Below, one piece after another: positions 7,409-16,015 of a stretch of 64,000 nucleotides of DNA. The translations under genes were made by a program, and so were the position numbers. The number at the start of each line of letters is the position of its first letter. Positions within the stretch are counted from its first letter, which is position 1. Under the pieces are notes generated by a model. The model had not been told where the DNA came from. It did not search any database and worked only from the letters and a program-made list of their open reading frames with translations. The stretch lies in the NCBI RefSeq assembly GCF_018619475.1, contig NZ_JAHFZG010000016.1, positions 1 through 64,000 on the forward strand. The letters are read 5' to 3'. This stretch comes from Rhodomicrobium sp. Az07. GTDB taxonomy: Bacteria > Pseudomonadota > Alphaproteobacteria > Rhizobiales > Rhodomicrobiaceae.

Positions 7409-8455
7409 ATGCGCCAAGCCGAGTCCCCCATGCCGCCCGCGCCCGGCTCGACCGTCGGGCGGCTGCCGCTGTTCCCCGACATCCCGCCCTATCGCACCGG
7501 CTGGCTCAAGGTTTCGGACCGGCACGACATCTATTTCGAGGAATGCGGGAACCCGGCCGGAAAGCCTGCCGTCTGGGTCCACGGCGGACCGGGCGGCGGC
7601 TGCAATGCCACCATGCGGCGCTATCACGACCCGTCGAAATACCGCATCGTGCTGTTCGACCAGCGCGGCTGCGGGCGATCGACGCCGCATGCGAGCCTCG
7701 ATGAAAACACGACATGGGATCTCGTCGCCGACATGGAGCGGCTGCGCGAGCATCTCGGCATCGACCGCTGGCAGCTTTGCGGCGGCTCCTGGGGTTCGAC
7801 GCTCTCGCTCGCCTACGCCGAGAAGCACCCCGAGCGCGTGAGCGAGCTTGTGCTGCGCGGCATCTTTCTGCTGCGCCGCGCCGAACTCGACTGGTTCTAT
7901 CAGGAGGGAACGAGCTGGCTGTTTCCAGACGCGTTCGAGGCGTATCGGGCGCCGATCCCGCCCGCCGAGCGCGGCGACATGATCGCTGCCTATCATCGGC
8001 GTTTGACCTCCAGCGATGCGGCAGAGCGTCTCACCGCCGCGCGCGCCTGGAGCATGTGGGAAGGGACGACGCTTTCGCTGTTCGCCGATGCAGCGCGGGT
8101 CAGCCAGTTCGGCAGCGAATTCTACGCCCTCGCCTTCGCGCGCATCGAGTGCCACTATTTCATGAACCGCGGCTTCTTCCGCAGCGACAATCAGCTACTG
8201 GAGGATGCGGGCCGGATCGCGCATCTGCCGGGCACGATCATTCACGGCCGTTACGACGTGGTGACGCCCCTGAAGAACGCGTGGGATCTGGCAAATGCTT
8301 GGCCGAAAGCGGAACTTCGCATCGTGCCGGATTCCGGGCATGCGGCGAGCGAACCCGGCATCGTGCATGAGATCGTGCGCGCGACGAACGCCTACGCTCC
8401 GGGGAACGGAAGCGGAGGCGAGCGCCCGACCATCGGCGGCATTGTGCGGGCTTGA
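7409..8455 (+). CDS. pip: Proline iminopeptidase (alpha/beta hydrolase, S33)
   Basis: The enzyme releases N-terminal proline from peptides in the cytoplasm. The 348-residue product shows the full S33 layout: the oxyanion-loop motif HGGPGGGC near residue 58, DQRGCGRSTPH, the nucleophile elbow GGSWGS with Ser127, catalytic Asp283 in HGRYDVVTP and His311 in PDSGHAAS. A helical cap domain lies between about residues 150 and 260. The ATG is preceded by TGAGGA with five bases spacing. The C-terminal tail after residue 320 is Gly-rich and variable. It is a single gene, and the next gene on the same strand starts 80 bases later. Confidence 0.92.
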   Translation: MRQAESPMPPAPGSTVGRLPLFPDIPPYRTGWLKVSDRHDIYFEECGNPAGKPAVWVHGGPGGGCNATMRRYHDPSKYRIVLFDQRGCGRSTPHASLDENTTWDLVADMERLREHLGIDRWQLCGGSWGSTLSLAYAEKHPERVSELVLRGIFLLRRAELDWFYQEGTSWLFPDAFEAYRAPIPPAERGDMIAAYHRRLTSSDAAERLTAARAWSMWEGTTLSLFADAARVSQFGSEFYALAFARIECHYFMNRGFFRSDNQLLEDAGRIAHLPGTIIHGRYDVVTPLKNAWDLANAWPKAELRIVPDSGHAASEPGIVHEIVRATNAYAPGNGSGGERPTIGGIVRA

Positions 8456-8536
8456 CCCGGTCTCGCGATTTGGTGCAAATCGTGCGCAACGCATCTGTCA
8501 CGCGGTTGATACATTCCTGCTGTAGCGGCTTTCGAC

Positions 8537-9097
8537 ATGCCAAGCTATCTCATGTACATCTTCGACGTGGCCGCGGCCGCGCTCGTCACGCTGAACGGCC
8601 TCCTTCTGCTGACGGTCTTTTCCGGAAGCTTCAAGCTTTGGCCGACGCCGGCTGAACGAGGCTGGCAGCACTATACCTTCTGGCCCCTGTTTCGGGGCGG
8701 CCTCGGGCTGACGCTGCTGTTCTCGATCCTCACGGTCGGGTGGCCGGAGGGCGGCCCCGACGTTTGGCGCTTCCTCGCGGGCATGATCTGCGTGGTGATC
8801 GGCTTTGGCTTCACGATCTACGGCTATTTCGATCTCGGCATCGAAAACACCTATGGCGCGGATGAGGGGCTGGTTACGGGCGGCCTCTATCGCTACAGCC
8901 GCAATCCGCAATATGTCGCGTCGATCCTCGGCTTTTTCGGAACCGGCCTCGCGAACGGCTCGGCGCAGTCAGCGGTGCTGTGCGGGCTGGCGATCCTCGT
9001 TTACGTGATCCTGCCTTATACGGAAGAGCCCTGGCTGGAGCGCGCTTACGGCGACGTTTACGATGCCTACAAGCAGCGCACGCCTCGCTTCCTCTAA
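8537..9097 (+). CDS. Isoprenylcysteine carboxyl methyltransferase-family membrane protein
   Basis: The 186-residue inner-membrane protein has about five hydrophobic helices and the C-terminal signature of the ICMT/PEMT superfamily: LVTGGLYRYSRNPQYVASIL (the RNPxY element), then EEPWLERAYGDVYDAYKQRTPRFL, where Glu-Glu and the YxxY pattern help bind S-adenosylmethionine. Bacterial members methylate lipids or small acceptors and are mostly uncharacterised. A second, unrelated-looking member of the same superfamily is at 22088. An inverted repeat follows the stop directly. Confidence 0.8.
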   Translation: MPSYLMYIFDVAAAALVTLNGLLLLTVFSGSFKLWPTPAERGWQHYTFWPLFRGGLGLTLLFSILTVGWPEGGPDVWRFLAGMICVVIGFGFTIYGYFDLGIENTYGADEGLVTGGLYRYSRNPQYVASILGFFGTGLANGSAQSAVLCGLAILVYVILPYTEEPWLERAYGDVYDAYKQRTPRFL

Positions 9098-9105
9098 AGC
9101 CCGTT

Positions 9106-9134
9106 CCGATCTGATTGAATCGCAATCAGATCGG
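9106..9134. repeat. Perfect 12-base inverted repeat after the methyltransferase gene
   Basis: CCGATCTGATTG and CAATCAGATCGG are exact reverse complements around a five-base loop AATCG. The hairpin begins nine bases after the methyltransferase stop. A weak T-rich stretch follows 12 bases later, so it may end transcription or protect the 3' end; palindromes of this kind also occur as dispersed extragenic elements in Hyphomicrobiales. It is not the same family as the repeats at 118, 1310 and 7266. Confidence 0.7.
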
Positions 9135-9246
9135 TAAAACGGTCTCTTTTCTGAAGTTTAGTCTAGAGACGGGGCGTGCGCGAAAGCTGCGTTTCGCGAA
9201 CCCTCCGGCCACGCTTGCGTCATAAAGCTGAGGCTTCCTTGCCCGC

Positions 9247-11637
9247 ATGGCAAGTTGCAGTGCGGGCGAGGCGCTTCCGTCCTCGTGGAAAGTGAAAGTC
9301 GCAGCCGGGTTCGTCGCCTGGCTCCTCGTTTTCGGTGCGTTCGTCGCCGTGACGACCTGTGCGGAAAGCGCGTGGGCGGCTGCGCAAGGTCCAATGATCC
9401 GCAGCGTCAAGGTGGTCGGCACGAACCGGATCGAACCGGAAACCGTGCAGCATCATCTCGCGCTGAGGCCCGGCGACCGCTACGACGCCGCGAAGGCCGA
9501 CGACAGCATCAAGGCGCTGTTCGCGACGGGGCTGTTCCGCGACGCATCGCTCGCCATGCAGGGCGGCACGCTCGCGGTGACGGTGGCCGAAAATCCGCTC
9601 GTCTCCCGCGTTGCCTTCGAGGGCGCGAACGATGTCAAGGCCGACACGCTTTCGACCGAGGTTCAGCTCAAGGCAGGCGGCACTTTCTCGAAGGCGCGCG
9701 CGGAAACCGACGTGCAGCGCATTCTCGGCGTTTATCGCAGGCAGGGCTACTACGCGGCGCAGGTCGAAGCGAAGACCATCGACCGCGAGCGAGGCCGCGT
9801 CGACGTGGTGTTCGAGATCGCCGAAGGGCCGCAGGTCAAGGTCGTCGGCATCAACTTCATCGGCAACGCGTCCGTCTCCGACGCCGAGCTTCGCCGCGAA
9901 ATCACCACGACCGAGTCCGGTCTCCTCGATTTCCTGCGCAACTCGTCGGTCTACGATCCCGACCGGCTCAATCTCGACCGCGAAATGCTGCGCCGCTTCT
10001 ACGTGAAAAGCGGCTTCGCGGACATGCGCGTGCTTTCCGCCACCGCCGATATGGACGCGGAGAAGCAGGGCTTCTTCCTCACCTTCACGCTCGACGAGGG
10101 CGCGCGCTACGCGTTCGGCGCTCTCGACGTGGAGGCGACCGCGCACGGCCTCGACGCGAAGGCGCTCGCCGCCGCGATCAAGGGCAAGCCGGGCGACATT
10201 TATAACGCCGAACTCGTCGAAAAATCCGTTGAGGCGCTGACGAAGGCCGGCGCGGAGGCTGGCGCGCCGTTCGCGCAGGTGCGCCCGCGCATCGACCGCG
10301 ACCCGGTGCGACGCATCATTTCCGTGGCGTTCGTCGTGGAGGATGGCACGCGCGCCTATGTCGAACGCGTCGAAATCAGCGGCAACACCGCCACGAAGGA
10401 CGAGGTCATCCGCCGCGAGTTCCGCGTGGCCGAGGGCGACGCCTATAACAAGGTGATCGTCGAGCAAGGGCGCCAGCGCGTGATGCGCACGGGTTTCTTC
10501 AAGGATGTGAAGGTCGAGAGGCAGCCGGGCAGCGCGCCCGACCGTGTGGACCTCGCGCTGAAGGTGACGGAGGCCGAAACGGGCAACCTTGGCTTCGCGC
10601 TGGGCTATTCCTCGAACGACGGCATCATCGGCGAGGTGGAATATACCGAGCGCAATCTGATGGGCACGGGGCAGTATCTACAGGTGAAGCTGTCGGGCAG
10701 CCTCTCCGGCAACGGCGCGTTCAACGTGAGCTGGACCGAACCGCGCTTCCTCGACCGCAACGTGTCGTTCGGCCTCGACGCGTTCGTGAAATCGGCCGAC
10801 TACAGCGAAAGCGCGGGCTACACGGTTGCGGGCTACAAGGATTTCCGCGTCGGCGGCACCACGCGTTTCGGCTTCCCGATCACCGAGGAATTCTCTACCG
10901 GCATCAACTACACGTTGATGATGGACCGCGTGTACGGCGTGGACGACGACGCCTCGCTCGCCGTGAAGCAGATCAAGGGCACGTCGGTCATTTCGTCCAT
11001 CGGCTACAACATGATCTACGACACGCGCGACAACCGGAAAAAGCCGACGCGCGGCTTCTACTTCAAGGGCACGCAGGATCTCGCGGGCGTGGGCGGCGAC
11101 GTGAACTACATTCGCTCCACCAGCGAGGCGCGCGCCTATTATCCCATCTCGCAGGAAATCGTGCTCGCGGGCCGCGCGCAGGCGGGCACCATCACCGGCT
11201 GGGGCGGGCAGAGCGTGCGCGTGGTCGATGCGTTCTACAAGGGCAGCGAAACCATCGCAGGCTTCAAGAGCTTCGGCCCGCGCGACGCAACGACGGGCTA
11301 CGCGCTCGGCGGCACGCAATTCTATTCGGCGACGGCGGAACTGCGCTTCCCCCTGCCCTTCGTGCCGACAGACCTCGGCCTCTCCGGCGCGGTGTTCGCG
11401 AGCGCGGGCACAATGTTCGGCACCGACGCGGCCAGTTTCGCGAAGGCCTATGCGGCGGCGAACGGCACGTCGAACACGCTCGTCACCACGAATTCATCGA
11501 AGCTTCGCGCCTCCACCGGCGTCAGCCTCATCTGGGACTCGCCGCTCGGACCGCTGCGCGCGGATGTGTCGAGCGTGCTGTCGAAGGCCAACGGCGACAA
11601 GACGCAGACCTTCGGCTTCGGTTACGCGGGCTGGTGA
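9247..11637 (+). CDS. bamA: Omp85 outer membrane assembly protein, BamA type
   Basis: BamA folds and inserts beta-barrel proteins into the outer membrane. The 796-residue product has a signal peptide (hydrophobic core about residues 19-38, cut near AWA), five POTRA-like repeats (about residues 50-118, 119-198, 201-288, 291-368 and 371-446) and a C-terminal barrel from about 450 ending in FGFGYAGW. Barrel strands such as YTERNLMGTGQ, WTEPRFLDRN and YDTRDNRKKPTRG are standard BamA signatures. The lid-loop motif normally written (V/I)RGF reads IAGF here (Ala671 in place of Arg), although the following FGPRD is intact. The gene is not beside rseP, lpxD or fabZ, the usual bamA neighbours, so a second copy elsewhere is possible. 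Its last 16 bases overlap the end of a convergent AT-rich gene. Confidence 0.88.
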   Translation: MASCSAGEALPSSWKVKVAAGFVAWLLVFGAFVAVTTCAESAWAAAQGPMIRSVKVVGTNRIEPETVQHHLALRPGDRYDAAKADDSIKALFATGLFRDASLAMQGGTLAVTVAENPLVSRVAFEGANDVKADTLSTEVQLKAGGTFSKARAETDVQRILGVYRRQGYYAAQVEAKTIDRERGRVDVVFEIAEGPQVKVVGINFIGNASVSDAELRREITTTESGLLDFLRNSSVYDPDRLNLDREMLRRFYVKSGFADMRVLSATADMDAEKQGFFLTFTLDEGARYAFGALDVEATAHGLDAKALAAAIKGKPGDIYNAELVEKSVEALTKAGAEAGAPFAQVRPRIDRDPVRRIISVAFVVEDGTRAYVERVEISGNTATKDEVIRREFRVAEGDAYNKVIVEQGRQRVMRTGFFKDVKVERQPGSAPDRVDLALKVTEAETGNLGFALGYSSNDGIIGEVEYTERNLMGTGQYLQVKLSGSLSGNGAFNVSWTEPRFLDRNVSFGLDAFVKSADYSESAGYTVAGYKDFRVGGTTRFGFPITEEFSTGINYTLMMDRVYGVDDDASLAVKQIKGTSVISSIGYNMIYDTRDNRKKPTRGFYFKGTQDLAGVGGDVNYIRSTSEARAYYPISQEIVLAGRAQAGTITGWGGQSVRVVDAFYKGSETIAGFKSFGPRDATTGYALGGTQFYSATAELRFPLPFVPTDLGLSGAVFASAGTMFGTDAASFAKAYAAANGTSNTLVTTNSSKLRASTGVSLIWDSPLGPLRADVSSVLSKANGDKTQTFGFGYAGW

Positions 11638-12893
11638 GGTTCATCATTATTTGCAGTTACGGAAGAAGTAATTATTGTTGCGATGACGCCAACAAGCATC
11701 ACTATAGAGCATACCGTTGAGAAAATCCCGAATGTGTCGAAACCGCGCAGCTCGTGCAAACCGAACAAATTGAATATGTACGCAGTCAAAACGACCATGA
11801 ACCATAATACCAATAACATAGCCCCAATAGATAGTATGTTATATAAAACTTCCATCCAGCGCTCCTTTATAGCACCAAAGGCATAAAGAAGCAGAAGCAT
11901 CGAAGCGATAACACCAACAAAAGAAAGAAATATAATTCCGGCATTAGCTTGGCTGCTATCAATAATGTTGAATATTGAATGATCTGCCAATAAAGCACTC
12001 CTCACAGGATAGACCGACGCCTTTGAAATATAAATTATTAGAAAAACACAAAAGGGGAGAGACAAGGCCCTTATAAATAGATTGACGTTAACACTTCTTA
12101 AACCGTCGATCACTATCGAAGAAATATTTCTACCGAAGGATATAAAGTAATACGTAACGATCACCGCAGTATTATAAATCAAACTAACAACAACTGCGAT
12201 TGCATTCGCTAACAGGAGAGGAATTGCCAAAATAGCTCGAAACGTGCCCCCCTTTTTACTTTGCGCAGGAAACAGTGCACCTTTCATAAGCGATAGCGAG
12301 GCTGGACGCTTCTGGAGTATTGTTTTAACAAGAGCGTAGAAAACGACCCATAGGATCGTGATCGCAGTGGCTGCATGCCTTATATCAATGAGGTATAGTT
12401 TGAGCCCGCTTTCTTTGATTTTCGCGATCACATCGGGAATGAATAACAAACAAAACGCATAAGTCGCACCGCCCGCGATCCAGAATATCCACAAGATAGA
12501 GGATATCGTCTTGGGCAATGAACCGGACATGTCACCCCTAACATAACCGAACAAAGACATGGCAAATATTATAGAAAATATACCGAAATAACTGAACATA
12601 TCGCCAGATACGAAGAAACTATAAAATACGAAAAACAGAAGTGACCCGCCAAAGGCTAGTCGATACAATTCTATATCTTCAGTTGCAACGCCAAGAGCGA
12701 ACCACCAAGCAACGACCAGCACCAACAGCAAAACGGGCATAGCATCTGATTGGATCGTGATCCACTCTATCTGAAGGTCTTCCACAACAATCAAGGGTGG
12801 AAAGGCGCAATAATACACAACCAGTAAGGCAAATGCCGAGAATACCAAAAAAAACGAAAGAAATTTAGAAAAAGTGCTAATAGCTTGATTCAA
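11622..12893 (-). CDS. Polytopic membrane protein of unknown function in an AT-rich island
   Basis: I do not recognise a family. The 423-residue product is almost entirely hydrophobic, with about ten or eleven predicted membrane helices (for example near residues 10-32, 52-71, 82-97, 101-117, 132-158, 176-193, 220-250, 272-290, 317-337, 345-372 and 388-412) and short polar loops. There is no signal-peptide cleavage site or catalytic motif that I can see. Base composition is clearly AT-rich and codon choice favours A/T endings, unlike bamA and proA on either side, which points to recent transfer. Its final codons (PHQPA, stop) are read from the last bases of bamA, so the two genes overlap tail to tail by 16 bases. 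Confidence 0.7.
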   Translation of the reverse strand: MNQAISTFSKFLSFFLVFSAFALLVVYYCAFPPLIVVEDLQIEWITIQSDAMPVLLLVLVVAWWFALGVATEDIELYRLAFGGSLLFFVFYSFFVSGDMFSYFGIFSIIFAMSLFGYVRGDMSGSLPKTISSILWIFWIAGGATYAFCLLFIPDVIAKIKESGLKLYLIDIRHAATAITILWVVFYALVKTILQKRPASLSLMKGALFPAQSKKGGTFRAILAIPLLLANAIAVVVSLIYNTAVIVTYYFISFGRNISSIVIDGLRSVNVNLFIRALSLPFCVFLIIYISKASVYPVRSALLADHSIFNIIDSSQANAGIIFLSFVGVIASMLLLLYAFGAIKERWMEVLYNILSIGAMLLVLWFMVVLTAYIFNLFGLHELRGFDTFGIFSTVCSIVMLVGVIATIITSSVTANNDEPHQPA

Positions 12894-13315
12894 GACACAC
12901 CCTCCAAAGACGTGACGGAAAACGAGAAAATATGGTTAAAATTAGTTACTACATGCCTGAAGCAATGGCAACGTGTTAACGCAAACCAAGCCACGCCGAA
13001 CCTCAAAGCGCCCTCTCCCGATTAAGCGCTCTTTTCGAAGTCAGAAGGTGACGAGCCACTCGACGCCCTTGTCGCCGAGATAATGCAATACTGCGATTGA
13101 ATATCCATCTCGCCCATCCCCGAGCCGAACCTCGGCGGAGAATGGGGGCAGCACGGAAAGTTGACAAGTGGTTAACGCGCCCGCGCAGCTTGTGCGAAGC
13201 TTGCAGCGCGCAGCATGAAAGGCGCAAGCCGCCGTGCGCTTTTATCCGCAGCCGGTTGGCAGAACGAGGCGTTGCGCTTAATAAGGAGCATTGAACTCCG
13301 ACTTTTACGGACGCC
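12894..13315. other. Intergenic region between the AT-rich membrane gene and proA
   Basis: This stretch of about 420 bases is the boundary of the AT-rich island: the AT-rich part ends near 12980 and high GC resumes by about 13000. It holds the possible gene remnant at 13041-13154. An AAGGAG sequence at about 13282 lies too far from the proA ATG to serve it well. No RNA gene is evident. Confidence 0.4.
13041..13154 (-). pseudogene. Possible remnant of a protein C-terminus
   Basis: A short minus-strand frame from a GTG reads VLPPFSAEVRLGDG then YSIAVLHYLGDKGVEWLVTF and stops. The mixed hydrophobic and charged composition looks like the C-terminal end of a real protein, but there is no ribosome-binding site and no matching upstream part. 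It sits beside the AT-rich island, so it may be what remains of a gene displaced there. It could also be chance. Confidence 0.22.
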
Positions 13316-14614
13316 ATGACGCTCGCCATCGCCGACACGAAACTCGACCTGCGCCTCTTGAAGATCGAACTCCTCGCCATCGGGCAGGAAGCGCGCAAAG
13401 CGGCGCGCGCACTCGCTCTCGCGCCAACGGAGCAGAAGAACGCGGCGCTTTTCGCTGCTGCTGCGGCGCTTCGTGCGCGCTCGGACGACATCCTGCGCAC
13501 CAACGCCGAAGACCAGGCGGCGGCGCGCGCCTCTGGCCGCCCGGAAAGTTTCATCGACCGCCTGACGCTGACGCCCGCGCGCGTCGAAGCCATGGCGAAG
13601 GGCCTCGAAGACATCGCGGCGCTCGCCGATCCCGTCGGCGAGACCATCGCGGCATGGGAGCGCCCGAACGGCCTTCGCATCAGCCGCGTGCGCGTACCGC
13701 TCGGCGTGATCGGCATGATCTACGAAAGCCGCCCGAACGTCACGGCGGATGCGGGCGCGCTCGCGCTGAAGGCGGGCAATGCCGTCATCCTTCGGGGCGG
13801 CTCCGAGACCATCGCTTCCAACCGCGCGATCCATGGGTGCCTCGTCGAAGGTCTGCTTGCCGCCGGTCTTCCCGAAACGGCGATCCAGCTCGTCGGCACC
13901 ACCGACCGCGCGGCCGTTGGGCTTCTCCTTGAGGGGCTCGACGGCGCGGTTGATGTGATCGTGCCGCGCGGCGGGAAAAGCCTCGTCGAGCGCGTGCAAA
14001 AGGAAGCGCGCGTGCCTGTGTTCGCGCATCTCGAAGGCATCTGCCACGTCTATGTGGACAAGGCCGCCGACGCAGAGAAGGCGCGCGCCATCGTGCTCAA
14101 CGCCAAGCTGCGGCGGACGGGCGTCTGCGGCGCGACGGAAACGCTGCTGGTTGACGAAGCGGCGGCGGATCGCCTGCTTGCGCCGCTCGTCATTGCGCTT
14201 CTCGACGCCGGATGCGAAGTGCGCGGCGACGCGGCGGTTTGCGCGTTCGATGCCCGCGTCGTTCCCGCCACGGAACAGGACTGGGCGACCGAATATCTCG
14301 ACGCGATCATCTCGGCTAAGGTGGTGCCGGGCGTCGCGGGAGCCATCGCGCATATCGAGCGCTACGGCTCGCACCACACCGACAGCATCGTGACCGAGGA
14401 TGCCGCCACAGCCGAAACCTTCCTCGCCGAGGTCGACAGCGCCATCGTGCTGCACAATGCATCGACGCAATTCGCGGACGGCGGCGAGTTCGGCATGGGC
14501 GCGGAAATCGGCATTGCGACGGGGCGCTTCCATGCGCGCGGGCCGGTCGGCGTGGAGCAATTGACCACCTTCAAATATGTGGTGCGCGGCGACGGGCAGA
14601 CGCGGCCCGCATGA
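13316..14614 (+). CDS. proA: Glutamate-5-semialdehyde dehydrogenase (gamma-glutamyl phosphate reductase)
   Basis: ProA reduces gamma-glutamyl phosphate to glutamate semialdehyde with NADPH, the second step of proline synthesis. The 432-residue length is typical. Landmarks are [23 protein letters not shown] (coenzyme fold), [20 protein letters not shown], the catalytic Cys in [13 protein letters not shown], and the C-terminal [21 protein letters not shown] followed by [10 protein letters not shown]. The stop overlaps the nadD start by ATGA, so both are translated from one message. The proB partner is not in the window. Confidence 0.95.
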   Translation: MTLAIADTKLDLRLLKIELLAIGQEARKAARALALAPTEQKNAALFAAAAALRARSDDILRTNAEDQAAARASGRPESFIDRLTLTPARVEAMAKGLEDIAALADPVGETIAAWERPNGLRISRVRVPLGVIGMIYESRPNVTADAGALALKAGNAVILRGGSETIASNRAIHGCLVEGLLAAGLPETAIQLVGTTDRAAVGLLLEGLDGAVDVIVPRGGKSLVERVQKEARVPVFAHLEGICHVYVDKAADAEKARAIVLNAKLRRTGVCGATETLLVDEAAADRLLAPLVIALLDAGCEVRGDAAVCAFDARVVPATEQDWATEYLDAIISAKVVPGVAGAIAHIERYGSHHTDSIVTEDAATAETFLAEVDSAIVLHNASTQFADGGEFGMGAEIGIATGRFHARGPVGVEQLTTFKYVVRGDGQTRPA

Positions 14615-15240
14615 CCCGCTATCCGGGGGTGAGCGAGGCCGATCTGAAACCGCCGCATGCGGTGTCGGGCATGCGCATCGGCCTTCTCGGCGGTTCGTTC
14701 AACCCGCCGCACGCCGCGCATCGGCTCATCAGCCTCAACGCCCTGAAGCGGCTCGGCCTCGACCGCGTGTGGTGGATGGTGACGCCCGGCAATCCGCTGA
14801 AGGACCACCGCGAACTGGCGCCGCTTGCCGAGCGGATCGCGCATGCTCGCGAGGTCTCGCGCCATCCGAAGATCGAGGTCACGGCGTTCGAGGCGGCCAT
14901 CGGCACGGCCTATACGGCGGCGGCGCTGCGCCATCTCCGGCGGCGCATGCCGCGCGTGCGGTTCGTGTGGCTGATGGGCGCAGACAACCTCGCCGGCTTC
15001 CATCACTGGAACGAGTGGGAGACGATTTTCTCGCTGGTGCCGGTGGCGGTTGAGGATCGCCCGCGCTGGCGGCATCGCGCGCTTGCCTCGCCCGCCGCGC
15101 ATCGGTTCGCGCGCTCGCGGGTGCCCGAGAGTTGCGCGGCTGCGCTTCCGAACCTGACGCCGCCCGCCTGGGTTTATCTGTCCGGCCCGCTTTCGACGCT
15201 GTCGTCGACGGCGCTCCGGGCGCAGCGCGACGACCGTTGA
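14611..15240 (+). CDS. nadD: Nicotinate-nucleotide adenylyltransferase
   Basis: NadD joins ATP and nicotinate mononucleotide to make deamido-NAD. The nucleotidyltransferase signature [15 protein letters not shown] appears at residues 27-41, followed by [15 protein letters not shown] and the [16 protein letters not shown] motif. The C-terminal ISxTxxR-like element is present as LSSTALRAQ. The first 20 residues are extra relative to many homologues, and a second in-frame ATG just before RIGLLGGSF could be the real start, but the ATGA overlap with proA supports the earlier one. The proA-nadD linkage is common in alphaproteobacteria, often near rsfS-rlmH; here that pair is about 48 kb away. Confidence 0.93.
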   Translation: MTRYPGVSEADLKPPHAVSGMRIGLLGGSFNPPHAAHRLISLNALKRLGLDRVWWMVTPGNPLKDHRELAPLAERIAHAREVSRHPKIEVTAFEAAIGTAYTAAALRHLRRRMPRVRFVWLMGADNLAGFHHWNEWETIFSLVPVAVEDRPRWRHRALASPAAHRFARSRVPESCAAALPNLTPPAWVYLSGPLSTLSSTALRAQRDDR

Positions 15241-15648
15241 GAGATGGTGCGGGAAGAGCGGCTAGAATAATTTTCGCCCTGGGTCTATAATAACTCTAGC
15301 ATATGAAAAATTTTGCTTTCTTCGTCGATATTTTCAGCTTTTCGCGGTCGCGTAAGGTTTGCGCTAGAATTGTTGCATATACAGTCGCGCTATCGGAAAA
15401 TTTGTTGCTCCTTCCGCGCTCTACACCCTTTCACCCGCGAATAAAATCTTTGATCCGAGCGAAGCGCTGTGAGATGTTCTCGCCACATCGCATCGGGCCC
15501 GAAAGACAATGCAGAACGAAATCATGCATAGACACTCCCTCCGGCACTTCTCGGCCGTAACCGCGATGTGTTCCCGCGCGTAGCGCTCCAGCGTTTTCCA
15601 AGATCTCATCCAGCTTGAAACGCCGGCTTTCCGGCGAAGGGAACTTCC
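15241..15648. other. Intergenic region between nadD and the 74-residue gene
   Basis: About 400 bases. The left part (15260-15430) is AT-rich and contains TATAAT at 15285-15290, which could be a -10 element, though no good -35 lies upstream of it. The right part contains the small minus-strand frame at 15431-15529. No terminator follows nadD that I can see. Confidence 0.35.
15431..15529 (-). CDS. Possible small protein, 32 residues
   Basis: A short frame on the minus strand starts at an ATG preceded by GGAGGG with about seven bases spacing, an unusually good ribosome-binding site for a chance frame. The peptide starts MHDFVLHCLSGPMRCGENIS and ends RIKDFIRG, with two cysteines. The frame is open further upstream, giving up to 76 residues, and that version would overlap the start of the gene at 15649 on the other strand. 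No family is recognised and the call rests on the Shine-Dalgarno alone. Confidence 0.3.
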   Translation of the reverse strand: MHDFVLHCLSGPMRCGENISQRFARIKDFIRG

Positions 15649-15873
15649 ATGTCCGACGCATATGTCATCGAATTGCAGGGTAACGCCGTGGGGATCATCG
15701 TGCGGCAGAAGCACGAGCCGAATGCCTTCCGGTTTTTTTCCGCGCTCCACGCCTTCAACGATCTCGAAGGCCGCGAATTTGCGAGCCCCTTCCATGCGGA
15801 AAAGGCCGCGCGCGAGTTGTGGCGCCAGCGCCCCTACATCATTCCCATGAGGAAAGGCGACAAGGCAGCCTGA
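15649..15873 (+). CDS. Small hypothetical protein, 74 residues
   Basis: The product begins MSDAYVIELQGNAVGIIVRQ and continues with a compact mixed alpha/beta pattern ending RPYIIPMRKGDKAA. It has no signal peptide or membrane segment. A GAAGGGAA Shine-Dalgarno six to seven bases before the ATG and a strong terminator just downstream show that this is a real transcription unit. I do not recognise the family; similar small proteins are common orphan genes in Hyphomicrobiales. Confidence 0.65.
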   Translation: MSDAYVIELQGNAVGIIVRQKHEPNAFRFFSALHAFNDLEGREFASPFHAEKAARELWRQRPYIIPMRKGDKAA

Positions 15874-15941
15874 CGACATGCCTTTCAAGATTGCGAGCGT
15901 CGCCTGCCGGGGGCTGCGGCGCTCAAGCATGCCTACCGGCA

Positions 15942-15981
15942 ACCACGCTGCGATTTCGGCCGCCGCAGCGTGGTCTTTTTT
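15942..15981 (+). terminator. Rho-independent terminator after the 74-residue gene
   Basis: The 11-base stem ACCACGCTGCG pairs with CGCAGCGTGGT across an 11-base loop and is followed by CTTTTTT. It lies 70 bases after the stop of the small gene at 15649. The T-run is on the plus strand only, so it serves that gene rather than the convergent thioesterase gene. Confidence 0.88.
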
Positions 15982-16015
15982 CGCGCCGCCTTCGGCGCGA
16001 CGCACTTCCCGCCGA

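Noticed and set aside
9220-10467. Minus-strand open frame of 415 codons opposite bamA
   Set aside because: It is a GC-bias shadow of the bamA frame with no signal peptide, motif or ribosome-binding site.
13172-14560. Minus-strand open frame of 462 codons opposite proA
   Set aside because: It lies entirely over a confidently identified proA and its translation has no recognisable fold.
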